Below, piece by piece: positions 43,535 through 51,823 of a DNA stretch of 55,747 nt. Both the position numbers and the translations under genes were made by a program. Source of the DNA: JBBFMJ01 sp037441225 (GTDB lineage: Bacteria > Acidobacteriota > Thermoanaerobaculia > UBA2201); NCBI GenBank assembly GCA_037441225.1, contig JBBISU010000018.1:1-55747 (forward strand). Direction: 5' to 3'. Numbering within the stretch: the stretch's first letter is position 1; the number at the start of each line of letters is the position of its first letter. Under the pieces are notes generated by a model. The model saw only the letters and a list, made by a program, of their open reading frames with translations, was not told where the DNA came from and made no database searches.

Positions 43535-44401
43535 TTAAAATTTTTTTATTTTTTCAAATTCTTCCCTGATTTTTTTATGTTTTTTATCTAAATCATCAGC
43601 ATTGCTTAAAAGCCCTTTTAAATGCTTTTCTGTAAATTTCCTCCAGCTTTCATCCAAATCGTCAAAAATTTTTGAAAGATTAAGCAAACTTTCTTTGACT
43701 TTTTCTGCCTCTTCTGACAATTTTTTTGAATGGACACCTGCTCTTATAAATTCTATCTTTGAAGTAAGGGTTAAAGGAGAAACTACCTGCACCCCTTCAA
43801 TTGCATAATTTCGCAACAATTCAAATGCCTCATTTACCAAAAAATACCAGATATTTTCAGAAGGAATATAGGCAAAAGCAAAATTTGCTGTGCCTTTTTC
43901 TGGAGCAATATAGTCATCCTTTATTTTATCTAAATGTTTTTTTAAATCTTGCAGGAACTGTTTCTTATAACTTTCTTTTTCTTCCTCCTTTGCTTCTACC
44001 ATTTTAATATAATTTTCAAGAGGAAATTTAGAATCAATGCAAATAATACCTGATGTGGATTTAATAAAAGCATCTGGCTTTTTTCCAGATGAAATTTGTT
44101 CTCTTATTCCATACATATCCTGTGGAAGCTGATCTTTTAAAATTGTTTCTAAGGTTATTTCCCCAAAATAACCTCTTTGAGTTGGAGTTGCAAGCATTTT
44201 TTCAAAGGCATAATGAAGATCCCTTATTTCCTTTGTTTGTAAATTCAGCTCCCCAATTTTTTCATCAATTCCTGAATATTTCCAGACCTTATTTACTATA
44301 TTTTCAATTTCAGTTGGTGATGTCTTTTCTTTTTTTACTTGATAAAAAATAATAAATAACAATATTATTATAACAATAACTAAAAGGATCTCTAATAACA
44401 T
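43535..44401 (-). CDS. rmuC: DNA recombination protein RmuC
   Basis: 288 aa. The N-terminal membrane helix (2-22) is short, then the RmuC nuclease-like domain: QRGYFGEITLETIL, KKPDAFIKS, IDSKFPLENY (E/D-x-K-like), FAFAYIPSENIWYF and VVSPLTLTSKI. RmuC limits inversion and recombination at repeats in E. coli. The N-terminal coiled coil of larger homologs is mostly missing, making this a compact version. It follows the HTH-EIIA gene after 6 nt. Confidence 0.92.
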   Translation of the reverse strand: MLLEILLVIVIIILLFIIFYQVKKEKTSPTEIENIVNKVWKYSGIDEKIGELNLQTKEIRDLHYAFEKMLATPTQRGYFGEITLETILKDQLPQDMYGIREQISSGKKPDAFIKSTSGIICIDSKFPLENYIKMVEAKEEEKESYKKQFLQDLKKHLDKIKDDYIAPEKGTANFAFAYIPSENIWYFLVNEAFELLRNYAIEGVQVVSPLTLTSKIEFIRAGVHSKKLSEEAEKVKESLLNLSKIFDDLDESWRKFTEKHLKGLLSNADDLDKKHKKIREEFEKIKKF

Positions 44402-44407
44402 AATGGT

Positions 44408-45103
44408 TTATAATCTTGGGATTTTCTTTTCAAAACTATTTAGGACTTTTAATACTCCTTCTGATGAATCTTGCAACAAAAGCTTATCTACAAGGCCTGC
44501 GTTTGTCATACGGGCAAGTTGGCTTAAAATTTTTAAATGCATAATATCATATCTCATTGCAATCAAAAACAATACATAAGTTAAATTTCCATCTGGCGCC
44601 CCCCATTCAAGTCCTTCCTTTGAAATTCCAACCAAAATAAAGGGAGTCAAAATTTGTTTTGGTATTCTCTGCCTTGTATGGACTAAAGCAATTCCTTTTT
44701 CTGTTGCAGTAGTTACCATATCTTCTCTTGCTTTAAGGCAATTTAAAAAATCTTGAGGATCAGAAATGCAACCTAATTGGTGGGATTTTGAAACAAGATA
44801 TTCCAAAACAGATTCCTTTGATTTTTTCCCTGGAAGAAAGAGGATTCCTCCATTTGGAATTAAATTTCTTAGAGGAGTTTTTAGATATGCCTCAGGAACA
44901 ATTTTTTCCTCAAGAATTTCAGGGGGACTTTCTTCAATCCATTTATCTACTTCATCCTTTGGGAAAAACCACTTTCCCTCTTTTTCAATTGCAGGCAATT
45001 TGCTTTCTTTTGCAAGTGTGATAACTTGTTCTTCTGACAATCTCAAATAGGCAGAAATTTCTTTTAATGTATATACCTTATTACTTTTGGGCTTCTTCTT
45101 CAT
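44408..45103 (-). CDS. Excisionase-type HTH fused to PTS EIIA (fructose/Ntr type)
   Basis: 231 aa. Residues 8-58 form an excisionase/MerR-like helix-turn-helix (VYTLKEISAYLRLSEEQV, FPKDEVDKWI). Residues 75-225 are an EIIA domain with the phospho-acceptor His142 in EKGIALVHTRQR. It may be a DNA-binding regulator whose activity depends on phosphotransferase state, linking it to the ptsI/ptsH operon at 2264-4280. It overlaps the STAS gene by 23 nt. Confidence 0.85.
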   Translation of the reverse strand: MKKKPKSNKVYTLKEISAYLRLSEEQVITLAKESKLPAIEKEGKWFFPKDEVDKWIEESPPEILEEKIVPEAYLKTPLRNLIPNGGILFLPGKKSKESVLEYLVSKSHQLGCISDPQDFLNCLKAREDMVTTATEKGIALVHTRQRIPKQILTPFILVGISKEGLEWGAPDGNLTYVLFLIAMRYDIMHLKILSQLARMTNAGLVDKLLLQDSSEGVLKVLNSFEKKIPRL

Positions 45104-45410
45104 TAGAGTAAATAGGTAAAACTGTTATAAGTTTTGTAAGGGTTAGCAAATCAAAGACCCTATCGGAGGGATTCAGTACCCCTAAATCTGCCCCTTCCTT
45201 TTTTGCTGTTGTGTAACTTCTTATGATTTCGCCAAGTCCAGCAGAATCAATTGTAGAAATTTCTTTTAAATTTAGAACAATTTTTTTATATCCCATTTTT
45301 AATGCATCTAGTATTTGTCCCCTTAATGCTACATCTCCTTCACCTATTGTAAGTTTTCCCTTACAATCAAGTATCGCTGTCTTACCAAAACTTCTCAAAG
45401 AAATATTCAT
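45081..45410 (-). CDS. STAS-domain anti-sigma factor antagonist
   Basis: 109 aa. The fold and the phosphorylatable Ser are seen in IDSAGLGEII, preceded by IVLNLKEIS. Such proteins act in partner-switching cascades with serine kinases and PP2C phosphatases; none is nearby. It heads the operon with HTH-EIIA and rmuC. GGAGG precedes the ATG. Confidence 0.9.
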   Translation of the reverse strand: MNISLRSFGKTAILDCKGKLTIGEGDVALRGQILDALKMGYKKIVLNLKEISTIDSAGLGEIIRSYTTAKKEGADLGVLNPSDRVFDLLTLTKLITVLPIYSNEEEAQK

Positions 45411-45427
45411 TCAAACCTCCAATTTTT

Positions 45428-45456
45428 ATTTTATCTTAAAAATATTAGTTTGTCAA
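45428..45456 (-). promoter_or_regulatory. Promoter of the STAS-HTH-EIIA-rmuC operon
   Basis: TTGACA (45451-45456), 17 nt, TAAAAT (45428-45433) on the minus strand, followed by a short leader with GGAGG before the ATG at 45410. A near-consensus housekeeping promoter. Confidence 0.7.
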
Positions 45457-45526
45457 ATTGTATTTAATGCTTATTTTAAAATAGTTGCGAAATGATAAAA
45501 AAATGTAATTTTTATAGAGATTAATT

Positions 45527-45554
45527 TTGAATTCCAAAAACTCAATGATATAAT
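45527..45554 (+). promoter_or_regulatory. Promoter of rsmE, leaderless
   Basis: TTGAAT (45527-45532), 16 nt, TATAAT (45549-45554), then exactly 6 nt to the ATG at 45561. No Shine-Dalgarno sequence. Confidence 0.65.
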
Positions 45555-45560
45555 TTCTTT

Positions 45561-46247
45561 ATGGCTCATATACCTTTTTTTTATTCTTCTGATTTGAAGA
45601 AATTAGATGAAAATTCAAGCCATCATTTCAAAAATGTCTTAAGAAAAAGAATTGGTGATAATCTTTTTATTTGCGATGGAGAAGGAAAAATCTGGAATGC
45701 AATTGCAAAAGATTTTAAAGATGGAGAAGTATTCTTTGATTTATTGGCAATCAAAGAGATAAAAGAAAAACCAAAAATTTCCATTGCCACTTCAGTTCCA
45801 AAAGGACAAAGGATTGCTACTTTAATTGAAAAAGCTTCGGAAATTGGGGTCGATAAAATTATTTTGCTAATTACAAAATATAGTTCCGTTAAAAATATTA
45901 CAGAAGGAATGATAAGAAGATTTAATCTAATTGCAAAAGCAGCTTGTATGCAATCGGAAAAAGGATTCATTACAAAAGTAGAAGGACCTATTTTTTTAAA
46001 GGAAGCAATTGAAAAATTTAAAAATATTGGGATTCTCGAAATAAGTGGAGAAAGAGGAAATTGGTTAAATTTTATAAAAAATGGTGAGATTTTATTCATT
46101 GGACCTGAAGGAGGATGGGCTAAAGAAGAAATAAAAATTTTCAATGAAAAAGAGATTTTACTTCTGCCATTAACAAAAGATCCATTGAGAACAGAGACAG
46201 CAGCAATTGTTGCCCTTTCATTTTATTATGCTTTAAAAATATGCTAA
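45561..46247 (+). CDS. rsmE: 16S rRNA m3U1498 methyltransferase RsmE
   Basis: 228 aa SPOUT methyltransferase. The N-terminal PUA-like domain has SSHHFKNVLRKRIGD. The knotted C-terminal domain has SVPKGQRIATLIEKASEIGVDKI, LFIGPEGGWAKEEI and LPLTKDPLRTETAAI, all family hallmarks. The tRNA-Arg gene starts 10 nt after its stop, and its likely -10 (TAAAAT) overlaps the stop codon. Confidence 0.95.
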   Translation: MAHIPFFYSSDLKKLDENSSHHFKNVLRKRIGDNLFICDGEGKIWNAIAKDFKDGEVFFDLLAIKEIKEKPKISIATSVPKGQRIATLIEKASEIGVDKIILLITKYSSVKNITEGMIRRFNLIAKAACMQSEKGFITKVEGPIFLKEAIEKFKNIGILEISGERGNWLNFIKNGEILFIGPEGGWAKEEIKIFNEKEILLLPLTKDPLRTETAAIVALSFYYALKIC

Positions 46248-46257
46248 AATATTAAAA

Positions 46258-46331
<74 letters not shown>

Positions 46332-46338
46332 TTTTGAT

Positions 46339-46413
46339 GGTGAGTGTAGCTCAATTGGTTAGAGCACTGGACTGTGGATCCAGATGTTGGGGGTTCGATT
46401 CCCCTCACTCACC
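46339..46413 (+). tRNA. tRNA-His (anticodon GTG)
   Basis: 75 nt including the G-1 characteristic of tRNA-His. The acceptor is GTGAGTG/CACTCAC with discriminator C. The anticodon arm CTGGA-CTGTGGA-TCCAG gives anticodon GTG. The T arm has TTCGATT. It lies 7 nt after tRNA-Arg, so they are co-transcribed. Its 3' part is duplicated beyond the following gap. Confidence 0.96.
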
Positions 46414-46419
46414 CTTTTT

Positions 46420-46519
46420 NNNNNNNNNNNNNNNNNNNNNNNNNNNNNNNNNNNNNNNNNNNNNNNNNNNNNNNNNNNNNNNNNNNNNNNNNNNNNNNNN
46501 NNNNNNNNNNNNNNNNNNN
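46420..46519. other. Assembly gap (100 N) beside tRNA-His
   Basis: Exactly 100 N, starting 6 nt after the tRNA-His 3' end. The real length is unknown. Sequence beyond it begins with 12 unrelated bases followed by a copy of the tRNA 3' part. Confidence 0.98.
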
Positions 46520-46531
46520 AAATTTCTTTAT

Positions 46532-46574
46532 GATCCAGATGTTGGGGGTTCGATTCCCCTCACTCACCCTTTTT
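46532..46574 (+). repeat. Duplicated 3' part of tRNA-His (43 nt)
   Basis: These 43 nt are identical to 46377-46419, running from the anticodon stem (GATCCAG) through the T arm and acceptor 3' strand to the trailing Ts. The 5' half of the tRNA is absent. A 3'-tRNA direct repeat is the usual scar of tyrosine-integrase elements, but the adjacent gap means a contig-end artefact is equally possible. Confidence 0.6.
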
Positions 46575-46663
46575 TAGTTGTTTTTAAAAAAAATTACTCA
46601 TTTCTTATAAATCTATTTTTTTAATGCGTACCTTTACCAATTTTATGCTATCATTTAATAATT

Positions 46664-47179
46664 ATGAGAATATGTAGAGGAATTTTAAAAGGAAGGATAT
46701 TAAGGGTTCCAAAAGTTGAAGGTTTAAGGCTAACTGAAACTAAGGTAAGAGAAGCTCTTTGGTCAATCCTTTATAAATATCCAAAAGGATCATTTCTGGA
46801 CTTATTTTCTGGTTCAGGAATAGTTGCCTTTGAAGCATTATCCGTTGGCTTTTCTCCTGTTGAAGCAGTTGAATTAAATAAAAAACTTTGTGAGTTTATT
46901 AAAAAAAATTCAAGGGATTTTGAAATTACAATAAATGTATATAATAAAGATGTGATAGATTTTTTAAAAAAAATTAAAAAGGAATATGACTTTGTTTACA
47001 TAGACCCGCCTTATAAATTTCCAAAAATTACAACTGTTTTAACCCTTTCTTTTAAAATTTTATCAAAAGATGGAATATTGATCTTAGAAAACCCACCCAA
47101 TTTTAAATATCATATAGAGCCCTTTAAAATTTACAGGTATGGAAAAACAAATCTTTATTTTTTTAAAAAAGAAATTTGA
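46664..47179 (+). CDS. rsmD: 16S rRNA m2G966 methyltransferase RsmD
   Basis: 171 aa. The family opening RICRGILKGRILRVP, LRLTETKVREALWSIL, the SAM-binding FLDLFSGSGIVAFEAL and the catalytic DPPY motif (YIDPPYKF) are all seen. It modifies the small-subunit rRNA. TATCAT ends 9 nt before the ATG with no Shine-Dalgarno sequence. Confidence 0.95.
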   Translation: MRICRGILKGRILRVPKVEGLRLTETKVREALWSILYKYPKGSFLDLFSGSGIVAFEALSVGFSPVEAVELNKKLCEFIKKNSRDFEITINVYNKDVIDFLKKIKKEYDFVYIDPPYKFPKITTVLTLSFKILSKDGILILENPPNFKYHIEPFKIYRYGKTNLYFFKKEI

Positions 47180-47185
47180 TATAAT
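47180..47185 (+). promoter_or_regulatory. -10 element of topA, leaderless
   Basis: TATAAT directly after the rsmD stop, followed by exactly 6 nt and the topA ATG at 47192. No Shine-Dalgarno site; the -35 region is weak. Confidence 0.55.
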
Positions 47186-47191
47186 CTTTTT

Positions 47192-49354
47192 ATGTCAAAA
47201 ATTGTAATTGTTGAATCTCCTGCAAAGGTTAAAACTTTGTATAAAGTTTTAGGGAAAAGTTTTAAAATTTTGGCTTCCTTAGGCCATATAAGGGACCTTC
47301 CAAAATCAAAAGAAGGCATTTTAATCGAAAAAAATTTTCAGCCGCTCTTTGTTATTCCAAAGGAAAAAGCAAAGATTGTAAATCAAATTAAAAAGACCTC
47401 AGAAGATGCTAAAGAAATATACATTGCCACAGACCCAGATAGAGAAGGGGAAGCAATTGCCTACCATATAAAGGAAATATTAAAAAATGGTGAAAAAAAA
47501 TTTTACAGAATACTTTTAAAAGAACTAACTCCAAATGCTATAAAGGCAAGTTTTAAAGAAAAAAATGACTTAAATTTAAATCTTGTAGATGCCCAAATTG
47601 CCCGAAGGATTGTGGATCGTTTAATGGGCTATCGTTTATCACCTCTTTTATGGAAAAAGTTAAAAAGGGGCCTTTCTGCTGGGAGAGTCCAGTCAGTTGC
47701 TTTAAAGATGGTTTGTCAAAGGGAAGAAGAAATTGAAAAATTTAAAAAGGAAGAATTTTGGGTTTTTACTGCAAAACTTAAAGCAAAAAAAGGCGAGTTT
47801 TTTGCAAACCTTTCCACTTATAAAGGGAAAAAAATAAAAATTCCAAATGAAGAAAAGGCAAAAGAAATTGAAAAGGATTTACTAAAAAAGGATTATATTA
47901 TTTCAAAGATTGAAAAAAAAGAACAAAAAAGCTACCCCCCTCCTCCTTTTACAACAGCAAAATTACAACAGGAATGCCACCGGCTCTTTAAATTTCCTGT
48001 AAAAAAAACAATGATGATTGCACAAAAACTTTATGAAGGTGTTGATCTGGGTTCTTATGGAAGAGCAGGTATTATAACTTATATGAGAACTGATTCTGTA
48101 AGGGTATCAAATTTAGCAATTTCAAAGGGAAGGGAGATAATTGAAAAAGAATTTGGGAGGGACTATTTACCAGAAAAGCCAAATCATTATAAAAACAAAT
48201 CAAAAGTCCAGGATGCCCATGAAGCAATAAGGCCTACAAGGTTTGAGATCCCACTGGAAGAAATGAAAAAATTTTTAAAAGCCGATGAGTTTAAGGTCTA
48301 TTCATTGATTTATAAAAGATTTATTGCTTCCCAAATGAAGCCAGCAAGATATGATGTTACAAAGGTTGTTATAAGTGCAGGGGATTACACATTTAAAGCA
48401 TCAGGAAAGACGGTAAAATTTCCGGGATTTTTATCTATATATGCAAAACAGGAAGAAGATAAAGAAGAAACATTGCCACCCTTAGAAGAAAAAGAAAAAT
48501 GCAAACTTTTGGAATTAAATAAGGAACAGAAGTTCACAGAACCACCTGCAAGATATACAGAAGGCACACTTGTAAAGGCATTAGAAGAAAAAGGAATAGG
48601 AAGACCTTCAACTTATGCGACTATAATTTCAACTCTTCAAAATAGGGCATATTGTTTAAAAGAAGGTCCTTTTTTTGTCCCTACAAATTTAGGAAAAACA
48701 GTTGTAAATATGTTAGATGCACATTTTTCTGACTTGATAAACGAAAATTACACTGCAAAGTTAGAAGAAACATTGGACTTAATTGAAGAAGGAGAAACAA
48801 ATAAGGAAGAACTCTTAAAGAAATTTTATGAAAAATTTATAAAAGATTTGGAAAAAGCAAATTTAAATTTAGAAAAAGTAAAGGCACTTCCAACAGAAGA
48901 AAAATGTCCTTTATGTGGAAAGGACTTGGTTATAAAATTTGGGAAGAATGGCGAATTTATTGCTTGTTCTGGCTTCCCTTCTTGCAAATTTACAAAATCA
49001 ACAAATGAGGAAGAAGTTGAGCCCTGCGAAAAATGTGGTGGAAAAATGGTTTTGAAAAAAGGAAAATTTGGATTTTTTTATGCCTGTTCCAATTACCCAA
49101 AATGCAAAAATATCAGAAAAAAAGAAAAGTACAAATCAGAAAAGACAGGTGTAAAATGTCCAAAATGTGGGGGAGAAATTGTGTCAAGGAAGGGAAAAAG
49201 AAAAATATTTTATGGATGCAGCAATTGGCCCAAATGTGATTTTATACAATGGTATAAACCAGTCCCAGAAGAATGTCCTAATTGTAAAAATCCCTTTTTA
49301 AATATTAAAGGAAATAAAAAATTTTGCCCAAATTGTAAATTTGTAAAGAGCTAA
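47192..49354 (+). CDS. topA: DNA topoisomerase I
   Basis: 720 aa type IA topoisomerase that relaxes negative supercoils. The Toprim acidic residues are E9 (VESPAK) and D81/D83/E85 (DPDREGE). Catalytic Tyr297 is in ITYMRTDS. GRVQS and HEAIRPT are conserved. Four C-terminal zinc ribbons begin near 577 (CPLCGKDL), 617 (CEKCGGKM), 659 (CPKCGGEI) and 698 (CPNC). trmFO follows after 14 nt, an order seen in many bacteria. Confidence 0.97.
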   Translation: MSKIVIVESPAKVKTLYKVLGKSFKILASLGHIRDLPKSKEGILIEKNFQPLFVIPKEKAKIVNQIKKTSEDAKEIYIATDPDREGEAIAYHIKEILKNGEKKFYRILLKELTPNAIKASFKEKNDLNLNLVDAQIARRIVDRLMGYRLSPLLWKKLKRGLSAGRVQSVALKMVCQREEEIEKFKKEEFWVFTAKLKAKKGEFFANLSTYKGKKIKIPNEEKAKEIEKDLLKKDYIISKIEKKEQKSYPPPPFTTAKLQQECHRLFKFPVKKTMMIAQKLYEGVDLGSYGRAGIITYMRTDSVRVSNLAISKGREIIEKEFGRDYLPEKPNHYKNKSKVQDAHEAIRPTRFEIPLEEMKKFLKADEFKVYSLIYKRFIASQMKPARYDVTKVVISAGDYTFKASGKTVKFPGFLSIYAKQEEDKEETLPPLEEKEKCKLLELNKEQKFTEPPARYTEGTLVKALEEKGIGRPSTYATIISTLQNRAYCLKEGPFFVPTNLGKTVVNMLDAHFSDLINENYTAKLEETLDLIEEGETNKEELLKKFYEKFIKDLEKANLNLEKVKALPTEEKCPLCGKDLVIKFGKNGEFIACSGFPSCKFTKSTNEEEVEPCEKCGGKMVLKKGKFGFFYACSNYPKCKNIRKKEKYKSEKTGVKCPKCGGEIVSRKGKRKIFYGCSNWPKCDFIQWYKPVPEECPNCKNPFLNIKGNKKFCPNCKFVKS

Positions 49355-49368
49355 TATTCTATTTATAA

Positions 49369-50583
49369 ATGGCTTTACTTAGAGAAAAAAAAGAAAAGGT
49401 TATTATAATTGGAGGTGGGCTTTCGGGCTCTGAATGTGCTTACCAATTGTCAAGGGCAGGGTATTTTGTAGAATTATTTGAAATGAGGCCAAGAAAAATG
49501 ACAGAAATACACAAAACCCCCTTTTTGGCTGAACTTGTTTGTTCAAATTCATTGAAAAATGCAGACCCAAAAAGTGCCTCTGGAATTTTAAAGGAGGAAT
49601 TGAAAAAAGAAAATTCTCTATTAATTGATTGTGCTTATAAGACACAAGTTCCAGCAGGAAAAGCACTTGCAGTGGATAGAATAAAATTTTCAAAACTCGT
49701 TACAGAAACTTTGGAAAAGGAAAAGAATATTAAAATAATAAGAAAAGAGGTAAAAAAAATTCCTGATGGAATTGTTGGAATTGCCTCTGGTCCTTTAACT
49801 TCTAAAAGTTTAGAAGAAAAAATTTCAAATTATGTCAATTTTGATTTGTATTTTTATGATGCCATATCTCCAATTGTTTTAAAGGATTCCATAGATTTAA
49901 GTAAAATGTTTTGGGCTTCAAGGTATGGGGAAGGGAATGATTATTTAAATCTGCCTTTAACAAAAGAGGAATACTATAAATTTGTAGATAAACTTGTAAA
50001 TGCAGAAACAGTTAAGCCACATAATTTTGAAAAAGAAATATTTTTTGAGGGTTGTCTTCCAATTGAGCAAATGGCAAGGAGAGGACCCGAAACACTTGCC
50101 TTTGGCCCTTTAAGACCAGTTGGGCTTAAAACAAATAGTTATGCTGTAATTCAAATGAGAAAAGAAGACCTTGAAGGGAAATTCTTAAATTTAGTTGGCT
50201 TTCAAACAAGGTTAAAATTCTCGGAGCAAAAAAGGATACTATCTTCCCTTCCAGGATTTGAAAATGTAAAGATAGTAAGATATGGTCAGGTTCATAGAAA
50301 TACTTATATAAATTCGCCAACCCATCTTTCTTCAGATTTTTCTTTAAGGAAAAAACCAAATATATTTTTAATGGGACAGATTACTGGAGTTGAGGGATAT
50401 GTCGAATGCATTGCAACAGGACTTTTATGTTCAAAATCAATAATTTGCAGGTTAAAAGGAGAGCCCTTTTTTCTTCCAGCAAAAGGGACTGCCTTAAGAG
50501 CTATTATCGATTATTTGACAAAATCAAATCCAAAAAATTTTCAACCTTCAAACATAAATTTTCAAATTTTAAAAAATTGGTAA
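49369..50583 (+). CDS. trmFO: Methylenetetrahydrofolate-tRNA-(uracil-5-)-methyltransferase TrmFO
   Basis: 404 aa FAD/folate enzyme that makes m5U54 in tRNA. The FAD-binding GGGLSGSECAYQL and the family signatures ELVCSNSLKN, PAGKALAVDR, FEGCLPIEQMARRG and QITGVEGYVECIATG are clear. It is shorter than many homologs (about 435 or more). TATTCT ends 8 nt before the ATG, so it may have its own leaderless start in addition to read-through from topA. Confidence 0.96.
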   Translation: MALLREKKEKVIIIGGGLSGSECAYQLSRAGYFVELFEMRPRKMTEIHKTPFLAELVCSNSLKNADPKSASGILKEELKKENSLLIDCAYKTQVPAGKALAVDRIKFSKLVTETLEKEKNIKIIRKEVKKIPDGIVGIASGPLTSKSLEEKISNYVNFDLYFYDAISPIVLKDSIDLSKMFWASRYGEGNDYLNLPLTKEEYYKFVDKLVNAETVKPHNFEKEIFFEGCLPIEQMARRGPETLAFGPLRPVGLKTNSYAVIQMRKEDLEGKFLNLVGFQTRLKFSEQKRILSSLPGFENVKIVRYGQVHRNTYINSPTHLSSDFSLRKKPNIFLMGQITGVEGYVECIATGLLCSKSIICRLKGEPFFLPAKGTALRAIIDYLTKSNPKNFQPSNINFQILKNW

Positions 50584-50655
50584 TAATTATTTATTTGAGG
50601 GAAGAAAAAAGAAAGAAATTGTGTTATAATATTAGACATAGTAAAGGAGGAAATT

Positions 50656-50898
50656 ATGCCAATATATGTTTATCTTTGCCAGGAGTGCAAAAAAGAAGAA
50701 GAATATATTCTTCCACCAGGGAAAGAAGCAAATATATGTATTTATTGTGGTGGGAGGCTAAAAAAGATATTAAAGCCACCAGCAATTCAATTCAAAGGAA
50801 GTGGTTTTTATATAAATGATTATGCAAGGAAAGAAAATTCTAAAGATAAGGCGAAAGACGAGAAAGAATCTGTAAAAGAAGGGGTTTCAAAGAAGTAG
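50656..50898 (+). CDS. FmdB-family zinc-ribbon protein
   Basis: 80 aa. MPIYVYLCQECKKEEEY and the second CxxC pair (CIYCGG), then FKGSGFYINDYARK, define the FmdB family of putative regulators. A Lys/Glu-rich tail ends the protein. TATAAT (50625-50630) and AAAGGAGG precede the ATG. The 3' end overlaps the convergent galU by 59 bp. Confidence 0.92.
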   Translation: MPIYVYLCQECKKEEEYILPPGKEANICIYCGGRLKKILKPPAIQFKGSGFYINDYARKENSKDKAKDEKESVKEGVSKK

Positions 50899-51706
50899 AA
50901 TTCAAAGCATAAATAAGATTTGTCCATAAGAAACCTTCAGGTGTTCCCATATCACACCTTATTCCTTCAAATTTAAATCCTAATATTCCATTTTTTACAT
51001 ATTTTTGTAGCCCATCAGTTAGTTGAATCTCACCTCCTTCCCCCTCCTTTGTTTCTTCAAGAAAGTCAAATATTTCTGGTGTTAAAACATATCTTCCAAT
51101 TATTGCTAAATTTGAAGGAGCAACCTCTGGAGTTGGTTTTTCTACCATATTTTTTATTTTAAATATATTTTTTTCAATTTCTTCTCCTTCAATTACACCA
51201 TATTTCCCTGACTCTTCCCTTGGCACTTCTTCTAAGGCAATTACTGGCATTTTAAATTTCTCAAAAACATTTATTAATTGCTTTAGGCAAGGGATTTTTG
51301 AAATCACAAGATCATCAGTTAAAATAACAGCAAAGGGCTCATTTGCTATCCATCTTCTTCCTTGAAAAATTGCATGTCCTAACCCTTTTATCTCCTTCTG
51401 CCTTATTGAATAAAAATGAGCAATGTTTGATGTTTTTATTACAATTTCTAATTCTTTATCCTTTTCTTTTTTCTTTAAATGCTCTTCCAAGGAAGAATTC
51501 CGATCAAAATAATCAAGAATAATTTCTTTCCCCTGAGAAGTTATAAATAATATTTCTTCAATACCTGAATTCACACACTCTTCAACTACATGGTGTAAAA
51601 TTGGCTTATCCCAGACAGGAATTAGTTCCTTTGGAATAGCTTTTGTTGCTGGGAGGAGGCGAGTCCCAAAACCAGCAACTGGAAAAATTGCTTTTTTAAT
51701 TTTCAT
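50840..51706 (-). CDS. galU: UTP-glucose-1-phosphate uridylyltransferase
   Basis: 288 aa. The nucleotide-binding AGFGTRLLPATKAIPKELIPV, GLGHAIFQGRRWIANEPFAVILTDD and VEKPTPEVAPSNLAIIGRYVL motifs are typical. It makes UDP-glucose for envelope glycans. Its last ~19 codons lie opposite the 3' end of the FmdB gene. Minus-strand TATGAT is 12 nt from the ATG; no clear Shine-Dalgarno sequence. Confidence 0.96.
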   Translation of the reverse strand: MKIKKAIFPVAGFGTRLLPATKAIPKELIPVWDKPILHHVVEECVNSGIEEILFITSQGKEIILDYFDRNSSLEEHLKKKEKDKELEIVIKTSNIAHFYSIRQKEIKGLGHAIFQGRRWIANEPFAVILTDDLVISKIPCLKQLINVFEKFKMPVIALEEVPREESGKYGVIEGEEIEKNIFKIKNMVEKPTPEVAPSNLAIIGRYVLTPEIFDFLEETKEGEGGEIQLTDGLQKYVKNGILGFKFEGIRCDMGTPEGFLWTNLIYALNSTSLKPLLLQILSRLSPYL

Positions 51707-51823
51707 AAAATATAGTTTATCATAAATTTTTTAATTTAGGTATCTAATATTTAACAAAAAATACAAGAAAATACTCAAAAATAGCTAACTTCAAATACCT
51801 TTTTTAAGGTAAAATAAAGTAAG

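Noticed and set aside
46334..46624. Apparent protein-coding frames across the tRNA-His region and N run
   Set aside because: They translate tRNA sequence and unknown bases; no codon or motif support.
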